Shown piece by piece: positions 44,301 to 51,561 of a DNA stretch of 59,281 bases (positions are counted from its first letter, which is position 1; the number at the start of each line of letters is the position of its first letter). The position numbers and the translations under genes are program-made. The stretch covers positions 1 to 59,281 of the forward strand of contig CABZKA010000009.1 in assembly GCA_902526165.1 (NCBI GenBank), in the 5' to 3' direction. Origin of the DNA: an uncultured Bacteroidota bacterium (GTDB lineage Bacteria > Bacteroidota > Bacteroidia > Flavobacteriales > Flavobacteriaceae). The notes below the pieces were generated by a model. It was not told the origin of the DNA. It ran no database searches and saw only the letters and a list, made by a program, of their open reading frames with translations.

Positions 44301-45658
44301 CATTACTAGAAAAATTAAAACCAAAATTTATTAAGGGTGGCAAATCAAATGGATATGACTCTGAAATATTAGAAAAAATATGGAAAGACTGGGAAGCATT
44401 CGCATCCTACGCATTTAATAAATCACATTCTACTTGTTATGCCTTAATTGCATATCAGACAGCATATTTAAAAGCACACTATCCCTCAGAATATATGGCT
44501 GCTGTTTTATCAAATAACATGAATGATATAAAACAAGTTAGTTTTTTTATGGAGGAGTGTAAATACATGTCAATTGATGTTCTTGGTCCAGATATTAATG
44601 AGTCAATTTTTAAATTTAACGTTAACGAAAATAATTCAATTCGTTTTGGAATGGGTGCTGTCAAAGGAGTGGGACAAGGTGCTGTTAAGGCTATTGTAGA
44701 GGGCAGGAAAAGTGGTAAGTACAAATCAATTTTTGATTTTGCAAAAAGAGTTGATTTAAGATCAGCAAATAAAAAAGCATTTGACAGCTTGGTTTTAGCA
44801 GGCGCTTTTGATTCAGTTGATAAAGCACACAGAGCCCAGTATTTTTATGAAAACGGAGATGGTGTGACTTTTGTTGAAAAGGCAATCAGGTTTGGTTCAA
44901 AATTCCAGCAAAGAGAAAATTCACCACAAACTAGTTTGTTTTCTGATGCTGATGAAATAAAAATAAGTGAACCAAATTTTCCTGAGTGCGATAAATGGTC
45001 TAAACTGGATCAGCTTAAAAAAGAGAAAGATGTAGTGGGGATTTACATTTCAGGCCATCCTTTGGATGATTATTTGGACACACTTAAATTCCTAACCAAT
45101 ATTCACTTGAACGATTTAAAAGATTTAAGAAAACTTATCGATAAAGAGGTAAGAATTGGTGGAATTATTGGGGAAGTTCAACATAAAATATCGAAGAATG
45201 GAAGAGGGTGGGCAACATTCATTATTGAAGATTATTTTGAGTCATATGAGTTGAGAATTTTTGGGGAAGATTATTTAAAATTTAAACATTTTCTTGTTGA
45301 AAACAATTTTGTTCATATCAAGATGTACATAAAAGAGGGATGGAAAAATGCTGATACTGGTAGACTAGGAGATCCAAGAATCCAATTCCTAAATTTCCAG
45401 CAGCTTCAAGATACCCTAAGTTCAAATACAAAAAAAATATCTATAAAAATAGATGCTCAATTAATTGAGGAAGATCATATTGATTATTTTAAAAAATTAG
45501 TAAAAAAACACAAGGGTGATCAAGAAATTGTATTTAATTTATCGGCAAATGGTAATGGATTGAATATTAACCTATATTCTGTAAAAAATAAGGTTAAAAT
45601 CACTGAGGAATTAATTAAATCTTTGAAAGAAAAAAAATTAGAATTTAGATTAAACTAG
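41348..45658 (+). CDS. dnaE: DNA polymerase III alpha subunit with fused N-terminal DEDDh exonuclease
   Basis: I choose the ATG at 41348 (MFLIFDTETTG), where Bacteroidetes homologues start, giving 1436 residues; the TTG at 41315 adds 11 residues. Residues 1-190 are a complete proofreading exonuclease (D6, E8, D105, H170, D175). The polymerase follows: a PHP domain, the catalytic PDIDIDFDDDGRG, SVGPGRGSVAGSIVAYCLG, the fingers QEQVMQLSQKLANFS, and an OB fold after GHPLDDY. The PHP region reads HLHNNSQFSIL and LTDKANMMG, so two usual metal histidines are Asn and Lys; its own nuclease activity is doubtful. It is divergent from rpsP. Confidence 0.97.
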   Translation: MFLIFDTETTGLPKRWDAPISDLNNWPRVVQLAWQLHDEDGGLVSNKTYVIKPVDFDIPFESEKVHGISTLLATQMGEKIQTVFSEFLKDLSSASYIVGHNLKFDINVVSSELYRLDIENQLLNKKVLDTCTENTANVCKLSGGKSGKFKFPTLVELYENLFNNHFENAHNASADVEANAMVFFELIRQKLFDNSLIDEHDVIYQKVSEKFSGQVSNFGIVHTNLKEESKKLKHLNYTEQETNKDSGHNDFKSDYVHLHNNSQFSILQSTTKISDLVKKTSEQKMSAVALTDKANMMGCFHFYRAVKNYNDGLNNQNEKIKPILGCELNVCENRLDKSYRDDGYQIVFLAKNKVGYENLMKMCSIGYTEGFYYVPRIDKDLVKKYRDGLIVLSGSKYGEISNKIINVGEKQASDACLWWKENFSNDFYLEMNNHGEEENEIINAQLSKFSKIHGVKLIATNNTKYICKEDANAHDILLCVKDGQQQSTPIGRGRGFRYGLKNQEYYFKTKEEMSKIFENYPDAINNISELVDKVEFYDLSREVLLPKFSIPDNFEPKSNDIENEYLKHLTYKGADEKYENINNDLKEKIDFELGVIKNSGYPGYFLIVQDLINAAKEMGVSVGPGRGSVAGSIVAYCLGITKVDPIKYDLLFERFLNPDRVSMPDIDIDFDDDGRGKVIDYVIEKYGSNQVAQIVTYGKMAAKSSIRDTARVLDLSLSDADYLAKLVPNMTKLSDIFESDKKKLSSSMRSDDFSNAVELKNIADGDNLQSETINQARVLEGSLRNVGVHACGVIITPDEITKFVPIATAKDSDLVVTQYDNSVVENAGLLKMDFLGLKTLTLIKDTIKLIKYRHKKDIDIDNISLDDLKTYELFQKGDTVGIFQYESLGMQKYLRDLKPTVFEDLIAMNALYRPGPLEYIPSFVRRKNGTEKIKYDIPEMEEFLKETYGITVYQEQVMQLSQKLANFSKGDADTLRKAMGKKIFSLLEKLKPKFIKGGKSNGYDSEILEKIWKDWEAFASYAFNKSHSTCYALIAYQTAYLKAHYPSEYMAAVLSNNMNDIKQVSFFMEECKYMSIDVLGPDINESIFKFNVNENNSIRFGMGAVKGVGQGAVKAIVEGRKSGKYKSIFDFAKRVDLRSANKKAFDSLVLAGAFDSVDKAHRAQYFYENGDGVTFVEKAIRFGSKFQQRENSPQTSLFSDADEIKISEPNFPECDKWSKLDQLKKEKDVVGIYISGHPLDDYLDTLKFLTNIHLNDLKDLRKLIDKEVRIGGIIGEVQHKISKNGRGWATFIIEDYFESYELRIFGEDYLKFKHFLVENNFVHIKMYIKEGWKNADTGRLGDPRIQFLNFQQLQDTLSSNTKKISIKIDAQLIEEDHIDYFKKLVKKHKGDQEIVFNLSANGNGLNINLYSVKNKVKITEELIKSLKEKKLEFRLN

Positions 45659-45677
45659 TTTTATAATTAATTATTTA

Positions 45678-45685
45678 TATTTTTG
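45678..45685 (+). promoter_or_regulatory. Candidate -7 element for trxA
   Basis: TATTTTTG, an exact TAnnTTTG, lies 13 bases before the trxA ATG. No TTG is found at the normal distance upstream, so the -33 box is weak. The same transcript probably includes tRNA-Asp, which starts five bases after trxA. Confidence 0.4.
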
Positions 45686-45698
45686 GCAAAAAAATTTT

Positions 45699-46016
45699 AT
45701 GGCAGTAGAAATAACAGATGCAAATTTTGAAGAAATAGTTTTAAAATCTGACAAGCCAGTTCTTGTAGATTTTTGGGCTGAGTGGTGTGGACCTTGTAGA
45801 ATGCTCGGTCCAATTATTGAGGATCTAAGCAATGATTTTGCTGATAAAGCAGTCATTGGTAAAGTTGATGTAGATTCAAGTCAACAATTTGCAGCACAAT
45901 TTGGAGTAAGGAATATACCTACTGTTTTAGTTTTTAAGGATGGTGAAATGGTCAATAGGCAAGTTGGGGTTGCCCAAAAAAGTGTCTATGCTGATTTTCT
46001 CAATGCCTTAGTATAA
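45699..46016 (+). CDS. trxA: Thioredoxin
   Basis: A 105-residue classical thioredoxin with VLVDFWAEWCGPCRM (C30, C33), the cis-proline segment RNIPTVLVFKDGE and the terminal helix. It is a general cytoplasmic disulfide reductant. Its message probably continues into tRNA-Asp, from which it would be cut. Confidence 0.98.
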   Translation: MAVEITDANFEEIVLKSDKPVLVDFWAEWCGPCRMLGPIIEDLSNDFADKAVIGKVDVDSSQQFAAQFGVRNIPTVLVFKDGEMVNRQVGVAQKSVYADFLNALV

Positions 46017-46021
46017 TTTTT

Positions 46022-46096
46022 GGTCTGGTAGTTCAGCTTGGTTAGAATACATGCCTGTCACGCATGGGGTCGCGGGTTCGAGTCCCGTCCAGACCG
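46022..46096 (+). tRNA. tRNA-Asp (GTC)
   Basis: Acceptor GGTCTGG pairs with CCAGACC, discriminator G at 46096, and no encoded CCA. The anticodon stem CATGC/GCATG surrounds loop CTGTCAC, anticodon GTC at 46057-46059. The T-arm is GCGGGTTCGAGTCCCGT. It follows the trxA stop by five bases. Confidence 0.97.
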
Positions 46097-46103
46097 CAAT
46101 ATT

Positions 46104-46125
46104 CCCTCTACAAAGAGGGTTTTTT
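46104..46125 (+). terminator. Rho-independent terminator after tRNA-Asp
   Basis: Stem CCCTC (46104-46108), loop TACAAA, stem GAGGG (46115-46119) and six T. It lies between the tRNA and yqaA, so yqaA is either read through or has a promoter in the few bases before its ATG. Confidence 0.75.
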
Positions 46126-46134
46126 ATTTATTTC

Positions 46135-46590
46135 ATGGATTATTTTGTAGAATTAGGGTATTTAGGTTTATTTATAGTTAGTTTTTTGACTGCTACTCTT
46201 GTCCCACTAAGTCCCGAGGTTATGCTGGGAATATTAATTGCGAAGGGCTTTAACCTTGAATTGTGTATTGTAATTGCTTGTATGGGTAATTGGTTGGGTG
46301 GAGTAACAACTTATTATATTGGAAGAATAGGTGACTGGAAGAAAATTGAAAAATTTTTTAGAATAAAAAAAGAAAAAGTTTATTCATTTAAAAAAAAAAT
46401 AGATCGCTGGGGTAGTGTTGCAGCATTTTTTACTTGGCTCCCATTAGGTGGAGATATTTTGGCTCTAGCATTAGGTGTTTTTAAGGTAGATGCCTTTAAG
46501 GTTTCATTATGGATGTTGATCGGAAAATCTATAAGATTTTTTGTTGTTGGAGCTTTGATTTATTATGGTATTGATTTATTCACTAACTAG
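46135..46590 (+). CDS. YqaA-family (SNARE-associated/DedA-like) membrane protein
   Basis: The ATG at 46135 gives 151 residues; a longer reading would start inside the tRNA. The pattern LGYLGLFIVSFLTATLVPLSPE (5-26), GNWLGGVTTYYIGRIGDW (near 55-72) and the RWGSVAAFFTWLPLGGDILA helix fits the small YqaA branch of the DedA/SNARE-associated family. The family is linked to lipid scrambling or membrane homeostasis. No partner is evident. It converges with the gene at 46604. Confidence 0.88.
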   Translation: MDYFVELGYLGLFIVSFLTATLVPLSPEVMLGILIAKGFNLELCIVIACMGNWLGGVTTYYIGRIGDWKKIEKFFRIKKEKVYSFKKKIDRWGSVAAFFTWLPLGGDILALALGVFKVDAFKVSLWMLIGKSIRFFVVGALIYYGIDLFTN

Positions 46591-46603
46591 CCAACTAAAA
46601 AAG

Positions 46604-47764
46604 TTATATACGTGTTCTTTCAAAAACTTCTTTTGCTTTTTTATTTGTGCTTGTAATAATTGTTGCATGCGGCTCATAAGCCTCTCCATTTTCTTTTATC
46701 ATACCTTGTTTTAATAAATTATTTATTGGTTCATATCTATCAATGTATTGACATCTATGATAACCGATTAAATAAGGTTCATTAACTGCATCAATAATAT
46801 ATTCACTGTGTTTCTTAGCCACATCTGTTTGATTATCTAATTGTTGCCACATTGTATATCGATACTTTTCGGTTGGAAAACTACACTGATGATCACAGAT
46901 TAAAATTGGTTTTTTTGTGATCTCATGTATCATTCTAAAATATTTTTTATTAAAACTACAATCATGTGGTTGAATTGAAACGACATCAATATAAGGTAAT
47001 GCTTCATCAAGAATATATAAAGGAATTCTGTGCATTGCATATCTTTCACCAAAAATAAGGGCATCAGGATCTAACCTTTTTGTTTCTTCACCAATAAGTT
47101 TATAATATTCTCTAGCAATTAGTTTCAAAAAATTCTCTTCAAATGTTAGAGAGCTATCAATTAATGGTTCATTTTTAAACTTATCATAACGAATCCTACC
47201 TGCTGAATTTTCAGGAAGACTTTCGATATAATCTACCCAATTAAAACCAAACTTTTCTTTTGATTTCTTCAAATTCCACATTGGCATATCCGTCCAAAAA
47301 TATCCGATTAAGTTAGGATTATCTTTTTCACTAGTCATATTCTTTATCTTAGTCAATATTTCTATCTTAACCTCGTTATCAAAAATATCGGAGAATAAAA
47401 ATTTTTCTTTTTCAAGCCATGATGAATTTTCAACAAGTGGTTGAGCAGGCATCATAAATGGGATTAATTTTCTTAATTCTTTTGGGGCCCCATAGCCTGC
47501 TGTATTAAATTCCCACGTGGTAAGATTTCTATATACGTCTTTAGATGCTTTGGACCAATCATTTTCATATTTATCAATGAATATATCCATTGGATCTGGA
47601 TAGCTTAGAGCTTGAGTGTGTGTTACACCTAGTGAAAAAAAAGGATCACCAGAATTTGAAATAAGTTTGAAACTATTGTTGTTTTTTAAAATTTTAAAGC
47701 GATCAGTTTCATTAAAATTAGAACTATTAAGTACGAAAATAATTATAATTGAAAGGTATTTCAT
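46604..47764 (-). CDS. Agarase-like TIM-barrel glycoside hydrolase (putative)
   Basis: The 386 residues start with a short hydrophobic leader (about 1-15). Distinct elements are PFFSLGVTHTQ (opening strand), LIGYFWTDMPMWN, LIFGERYAMHRIPLYILDEA, YIDVVSIQPHD and KPILICDHQCSF, a set seen in exported proteins annotated as agarase, often in marine Planctomycetes and Bacteroidetes. The E of FGERY and the D of ICDHQ are candidate catalytic or binding acids. I cannot assign a CAZy family with confidence; a GH50-like relation is a guess. It follows glmS by 28 bases and probably shares its transcript. Confidence 0.55.
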   Translation of the reverse strand: MKYLSIIIIFVLNSSNFNETDRFKILKNNNSFKLISNSGDPFFSLGVTHTQALSYPDPMDIFIDKYENDWSKASKDVYRNLTTWEFNTAGYGAPKELRKLIPFMMPAQPLVENSSWLEKEKFLFSDIFDNEVKIEILTKIKNMTSEKDNPNLIGYFWTDMPMWNLKKSKEKFGFNWVDYIESLPENSAGRIRYDKFKNEPLIDSSLTFEENFLKLIAREYYKLIGEETKRLDPDALIFGERYAMHRIPLYILDEALPYIDVVSIQPHDCSFNKKYFRMIHEITKKPILICDHQCSFPTEKYRYTMWQQLDNQTDVAKKHSEYIIDAVNEPYLIGYHRCQYIDRYEPINNLLKQGMIKENGEAYEPHATIITSTNKKAKEVFERTRI

Positions 47765-47792
47765 ATTAATTTAGTAGGCCATACTTAAATTA

Positions 47793-49640
47793 TTACTCCA
47801 CTGTAACAGACTTAGCTAAGTTTCTCGGCTGATCAATGCTACATCCCTTGAAATCTGCAATGTAATATGATAAAAGTTGTAATGGAATATTAGCGAGAAT
47901 AGGACTAATCAATTCGTGGCATTCAGGAATTTCAATAAAATCATCGGAAATTTTCTTAATTTCTTTATCACCCTCTGTAACAATAGAAATTACTTTACCT
48001 CCTCTTGCTTTAATTTCCATTACGTTACTTACAATTTTTTTGTAGTTACCTTTTTTTGTTGCAACAACAACAACAGGCATATTCTTATCTATGAGAGCGA
48101 TAGGTCCATGTTTCATTTCAGCTGCAGGATAACCTTCCGCATGTATATATGAAATCTCTTTTAACTTTAATGCACCCTCTAAAGCTACAGGAAAATTATA
48201 CCCTCTTCCCAGATACAAAAAGTTCTTAGATTTTGAGTAGTTTTTTGCGATTTCTTCAATCTTATCAGATTTTTTCAGAATTTTTTCTACATGATCTGAT
48301 AAGCTTTGAACTCCCTCAATAATTTCACTGTATTGGGATTTTGTAATTTTTTTTAGCTTATAACCAATTTCAGTTGCTATTATTAGCATGGTTACGGCTT
48401 GACAAGTAAAGGCTTTTGTTGACGCAACTCCAATCTCGGGTCCTGCGTGTGTATAAATTCCTGAGTTGGTCTCTCTTGCAATTGATGAACCAACAACATT
48501 ACAAATGCCATAAATAAATGCACTCATTTCTTTAGCCAATTTAAGCGCCGCTATAGTATCGGCGGTCTCACCAGACTGTGATACAGGGATAACAATATCA
48601 TCTTTATAAATAATAGGATTTCTATATCTAAATTCTGATGCATATTCGACTTCTACAGGGATTCTAGCCAATTCCTCAAAGTAATATTCACCAAGTAAGC
48701 TAGCGTGCCAGGATGTTCCACATGAAATAAAAATCAATCTGTTACTTTTCTTAAATTTTTCCCAGTATTCTTCTACTGAAGATATCTTAATTTTTGGTGG
48801 ATTTGAAAAAATTCTACCCCGTAAAGAATCATTGATACATTTTGGTTGTTCAAATATTTCCTTAAGCATAAAGTGTTTGAAACCACCTTTTTCTACCTGT
48901 TCAATTTGAAGCTTCAACTTTTCAATTTTTTGATCTTTTATACGATTAGTTCTAAAATCACGAAGTATAAGTCCTTTTTTTCTACTCAATATTGCGAGCT
49001 CATAATCATTTAAATACAGACAACGATTGGTTTCTTTAATAAATGGAGAAGGATCAGAGCCTACAAAAAAATCTTTTCCTTTTAAGCCAATTGCTAAGGG
49101 ACTACCCAACTTAGCTACAACAAGTTCATCAGGTGAATCCTTATCAAAAACAACAATCGCAAAAGCACCAACAACTTGATTTAATGCAATTTGTGTGGCC
49201 TTCCCAATTTTTAATGATGGATTACTTTTTTTTACCTCTTCAATTAAGTTAACAAGGACTTCAGTATCAGTTTCAGATTGAAAAGTATAACCCTTCCCAA
49301 TCAAAATTTGTTTAATGGAATCATAGTTTTCAATTATTCCATTATGAACAATAAATATTTTTCCATTGTTTGACGTATGTGGGTGTGAATTTTTAGTGTT
49401 GGGAATGCCATGTGTTGCCCATCGGGTGTGACCCATACCAATTGTACAAGAATTTAAATTATTATCACGCATTTTCTTTTCTAAATCAACAACCTTTCCT
49501 TTGCATTTTCTTAAATAACCTTTAGAATTAAATAAAAAAGCACCAGCTGAGTCATATCCCCTGTATTCAAGTTTTTTCAAACCATCAATTATAAAATCTT
49601 TGGTCGGTTTTTCCCCAATATATCCAACTATACCACACAT
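47793..49640 (-). CDS. glmS: Glutamine-fructose-6-phosphate aminotransferase (isomerizing)
   Basis: GlmS makes glucosamine-6-phosphate from fructose-6-phosphate and glutamine. The 615-residue protein has the N-terminal amidotransferase nucleophile at Cys2 (MCGIVGYIGEKP). Further blocks are EYRGYDSAGAFL, GHTRWATHG, and two SIS domains (SCGTSWHASLLGEYYFEE and later GRGYNFPVALEGALKLKE). The end DQPRNLAKSVTVE is the standard family terminus. It starts two bases after the acetyltransferase gene that may use its product. Confidence 0.98.
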   Translation of the reverse strand: MCGIVGYIGEKPTKDFIIDGLKKLEYRGYDSAGAFLFNSKGYLRKCKGKVVDLEKKMRDNNLNSCTIGMGHTRWATHGIPNTKNSHPHTSNNGKIFIVHNGIIENYDSIKQILIGKGYTFQSETDTEVLVNLIEEVKKSNPSLKIGKATQIALNQVVGAFAIVVFDKDSPDELVVAKLGSPLAIGLKGKDFFVGSDPSPFIKETNRCLYLNDYELAILSRKKGLILRDFRTNRIKDQKIEKLKLQIEQVEKGGFKHFMLKEIFEQPKCINDSLRGRIFSNPPKIKISSVEEYWEKFKKSNRLIFISCGTSWHASLLGEYYFEELARIPVEVEYASEFRYRNPIIYKDDIVIPVSQSGETADTIAALKLAKEMSAFIYGICNVVGSSIARETNSGIYTHAGPEIGVASTKAFTCQAVTMLIIATEIGYKLKKITKSQYSEIIEGVQSLSDHVEKILKKSDKIEEIAKNYSKSKNFLYLGRGYNFPVALEGALKLKEISYIHAEGYPAAEMKHGPIALIDKNMPVVVVATKKGNYKKIVSNVMEIKARGGKVISIVTEGDKEIKKISDDFIEIPECHELISPILANIPLQLLSYYIADFKGCSIDQPRNLAKSVTVE

Positions 49641-49642
49641 AA

Positions 49643-50044
49643 TTATATTCTCATTATCATTTCAAATTCATTTTTTTGGAATCCTAATTTTTCATAAAAT
49701 TTAAGATTTTTTTCACTAGAGCTCAAAATAATTTTATCACAATTATTCTTTTTAGCTTTTTCAATTAGATTCTTTACCAAAAGTTTACCAATACCTTTTC
49801 CTCTCTGATTTTCTTTAACAACAACATCCTCAATTATCCCACTCTTTCTGGTAATTTTTTTGATGTAATGAATAGAAGCATAACCTAATACATTACCTTC
49901 CTCCATAGCAACTATACCATCAACTTCATTACTAGAAAAAATTGATTCATTAATTTCTTTGTCATAGTTGTTACTAAAGGAATCAATCAGTATGTTGACA
50001 ACATCTGTTGAGTGCGACTTATCTAAGCTTTTTACAGTTATCAT
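49643..50044 (-). CDS. GNAT acetyltransferase resembling eukaryotic GNA1 (putative glucosamine-6-phosphate N-acetyltransferase)
   Basis: The 133-residue single GNAT domain contains GIIEDVVVKENQRGKGIGKL (69-88), with the acetyl-CoA pyrophosphate loop at QRGKGIG. It then has CDKIILSSSEKNLKFYEKLG (102-121). Eukaryotic GNA1 has the same run: EDVVV, RGKxLGKLL, a C-x-KI element, then a FYxKxGF end. The position fits: two bases upstream of glmS, whose product is the GNA1 substrate. Bacteria normally acetylate glucosamine-1-phosphate on GlmU. The function is inferred from these similarities; generic GNATs share part of the motif, so the specificity needs testing. Confidence 0.7.
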   Translation of the reverse strand: MITVKSLDKSHSTDVVNILIDSFSNNYDKEINESIFSSNEVDGIVAMEEGNVLGYASIHYIKKITRKSGIIEDVVVKENQRGKGIGKLLVKNLIEKAKKNNCDKIILSSSEKNLKFYEKLGFQKNEFEMIMRI

Positions 50045-50101
50045 TTTCTTTTGAATCGATGGTAAATATACCTAAACAACCAACCTTTAAAAAATTAATT
50101 G

Positions 50102-50180
50102 TAAATTTGTAATGTTGTGAATTCTCTTACAGAGAATTTGTAGAGACCAATGAAGAGCTTTCCAATAGGAGAGCTTTTTT
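50102..50180 (+). ncRNA. Candidate small RNA with promoter and terminator
   Basis: The -7 element TAAATTTG (50102-50109) has no clear TTG upstream. It would start a transcript near 50116. The RNA would contain an 8-bp hairpin (AATTCTCT 50120-50127, loop TAC, AGAGAATT 50131-50138). It ends in a strong terminator: AGCTTTCC (50156-50163), loop AATA, GGAGAGCT (50168-50175) and six T. No plus-strand gene precedes this terminator and its U-run is on the plus strand, so it cannot serve the minus-strand genes. The RNA would be about 60 bases, divergent from the GNA1-like/glmS operon. Confidence 0.5.
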
Positions 50181-50181
50181 A

Positions 50182-51561
50182 TTATATAACAATTCCTAAC
50201 TTCTCAGTTTCTTTCCATTTTCCTCTTGTAAAATCAGGAAACTCTTGTGGTTTTCCATCGTCCAAAATTGATTGTTTTGAAAGTGGAGCTACAGCAGACC
50301 AAAAACAACCTTCGTAAACATTTTGGTCGAGTGGCAATCCATTATTTAGACACTCTACAATTCTATACATCATGATCCCATCCATACCTCCATGACCACT
50401 TCTTACAGTTTTTTTATTGAGTTTTTTATAAAGTGGATGATCATATTTTTCATACAATCTCATTAAATCTTCATTTTCTATCCAGCTGTGGTGATCTTTT
50501 GTAATATCCTCAAAACCATTTTCTAAAGCAACTCTTACTGGAAAACCTGCAAGGGTTCCTCTTGTACCTTGAATTAAATTTAATCTGGTATATGGTCTGG
50601 GACTTGTTTCATCCCATTGTACTAATATTGTCCTTCCAATTTTTGTTTTAATTATTGAACTATTAATATCACCGTTTTCAAAAGATATATTTTTCCAGGA
50701 ATTGCTCTCACTCAAATTTTCTTGTGAGTATTGGTTTCTCCCAAGTGCAGGACTTGAATATGAAACAATTTTATGAAAATTATCGTCTGATCTACAAAGA
50801 TTCATGTATTGTGCAACTGGCCCTAGACCATGCGTAGGATATATATTCCCATTCTTTTCTCTGTAAAAATCTGTTCTCCAAGATCCCATCCTTGTCTGAT
50901 CGTGATCCATTTGCCAGCGAAGATCGTGTATATATGCAGCCTCCCCATGTAACAATTCGCCAATAACTCCTTTTCTACACATGTTTAAAAACATCAATTC
51001 ATCACGTCCATAATTTACATTTTCAAGCATCATACAGTGTTTCTGATATTTTTCAGAAATATTAATTATTTCCCATAGCTCATTGAGCTCAAGTGAAAAT
51101 GGAACCTCACAAAAAACATGGCAGCCTTTTTTAATGCATTCTTTAATCATTGGTGCATGACTTTCCCAGTCAGTGGAAATGAAAACAACATCTGGTTTAA
51201 CCTCATCAATCATTTTAATCCATTCTTTTTTTGAGCCCCAATAATTCTTGAGATTTTTTAAGTTATCAGTGATTTGATATAACCTTTCCAATTCTCTTTT
51301 CAGCGTCGATTCATATATATCACAAAGACCGACAACCTCAGTATTTTTAAGACTGGCAAAATTTCTTAAATGCGTTCCTCCTCGGTTGAGGCCAATGAAT
51401 GCAGCTTTGATATTTGAAATGGGGTTAGTTTTAAATCCACCGAGATATTTACCTTGATTAGATTGATTAAGATTGTTTTGACAATTAATACTTAAGGTAG
51501 ATGTTGCTATTGCACCTAATGAAGATGTTTTTATGAATTTCCTTCTATTTAAATTTGACAT
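50182..51561 (-). CDS. GH109-like glycosidase (putative alpha-N-acetylgalactosaminidase)
   Basis: The 459-residue protein has a Rossmann fold and looks like an oxidoreductase, but its details match glycoside hydrolase family 109, which uses bound NAD+ to hydrolyse alpha-GalNAc. Evidence: a twin-arginine signal (NRRKFIKTSS, R6-R7), an NAD motif GLNRGG (57-62), MLENVNYGRDELMFLNM, GELLHGEAAYIHDLRWQM and NIYPTHGLGPVAQYMN (family blocks). It is adjacent to the esterase gene and is the last of the symporter operon. Export through Tat with cofactor is usual for GH109. Confidence 0.85.
   Translation of the reverse strand: MSNLNRRKFIKTSSLGAIATSTLSINCQNNLNQSNQGKYLGGFKTNPISNIKAAFIGLNRGGTHLRNFASLKNTEVVGLCDIYESTLKRELERLYQITDNLKNLKNYWGSKKEWIKMIDEVKPDVVFISTDWESHAPMIKECIKKGCHVFCEVPFSLELNELWEIINISEKYQKHCMMLENVNYGRDELMFLNMCRKGVIGELLHGEAAYIHDLRWQMDHDQTRMGSWRTDFYREKNGNIYPTHGLGPVAQYMNLCRSDDNFHKIVSYSSPALGRNQYSQENLSESNSWKNISFENGDINSSIIKTKIGRTILVQWDETSPRPYTRLNLIQGTRGTLAGFPVRVALENGFEDITKDHHSWIENEDLMRLYEKYDHPLYKKLNKKTVRSGHGGMDGIMMYRIVECLNNGLPLDQNVYEGCFWSAVAPLSKQSILDDGKPQEFPDFTRGKWKETEKLGIVI

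Noticed and set aside
46051-46134. Longer start for the YqaA-family gene, beginning inside tRNA-Asp
   Set aside because: These bases form the tRNA anticodon, T-arm and acceptor and then the terminator. The ATG at 46135 gives the expected N terminus.
50156-50180. Terminator of the minus-strand GH109 gene
   Set aside because: The U-run is on the plus strand. On the minus strand the hairpin is followed by CTTCATTGG, not a U-tract.
50182-51561. Ordinary Gfo/Idh/MocA oxidoreductase
   Set aside because: The fold is the same, but the sequence blocks (GELLHGEAAYIHDLRWQM, YPTHGLGPVAQYM) are those of GH109 and the EKP lysine is replaced (CEVPF), so a glycosidase is favoured.
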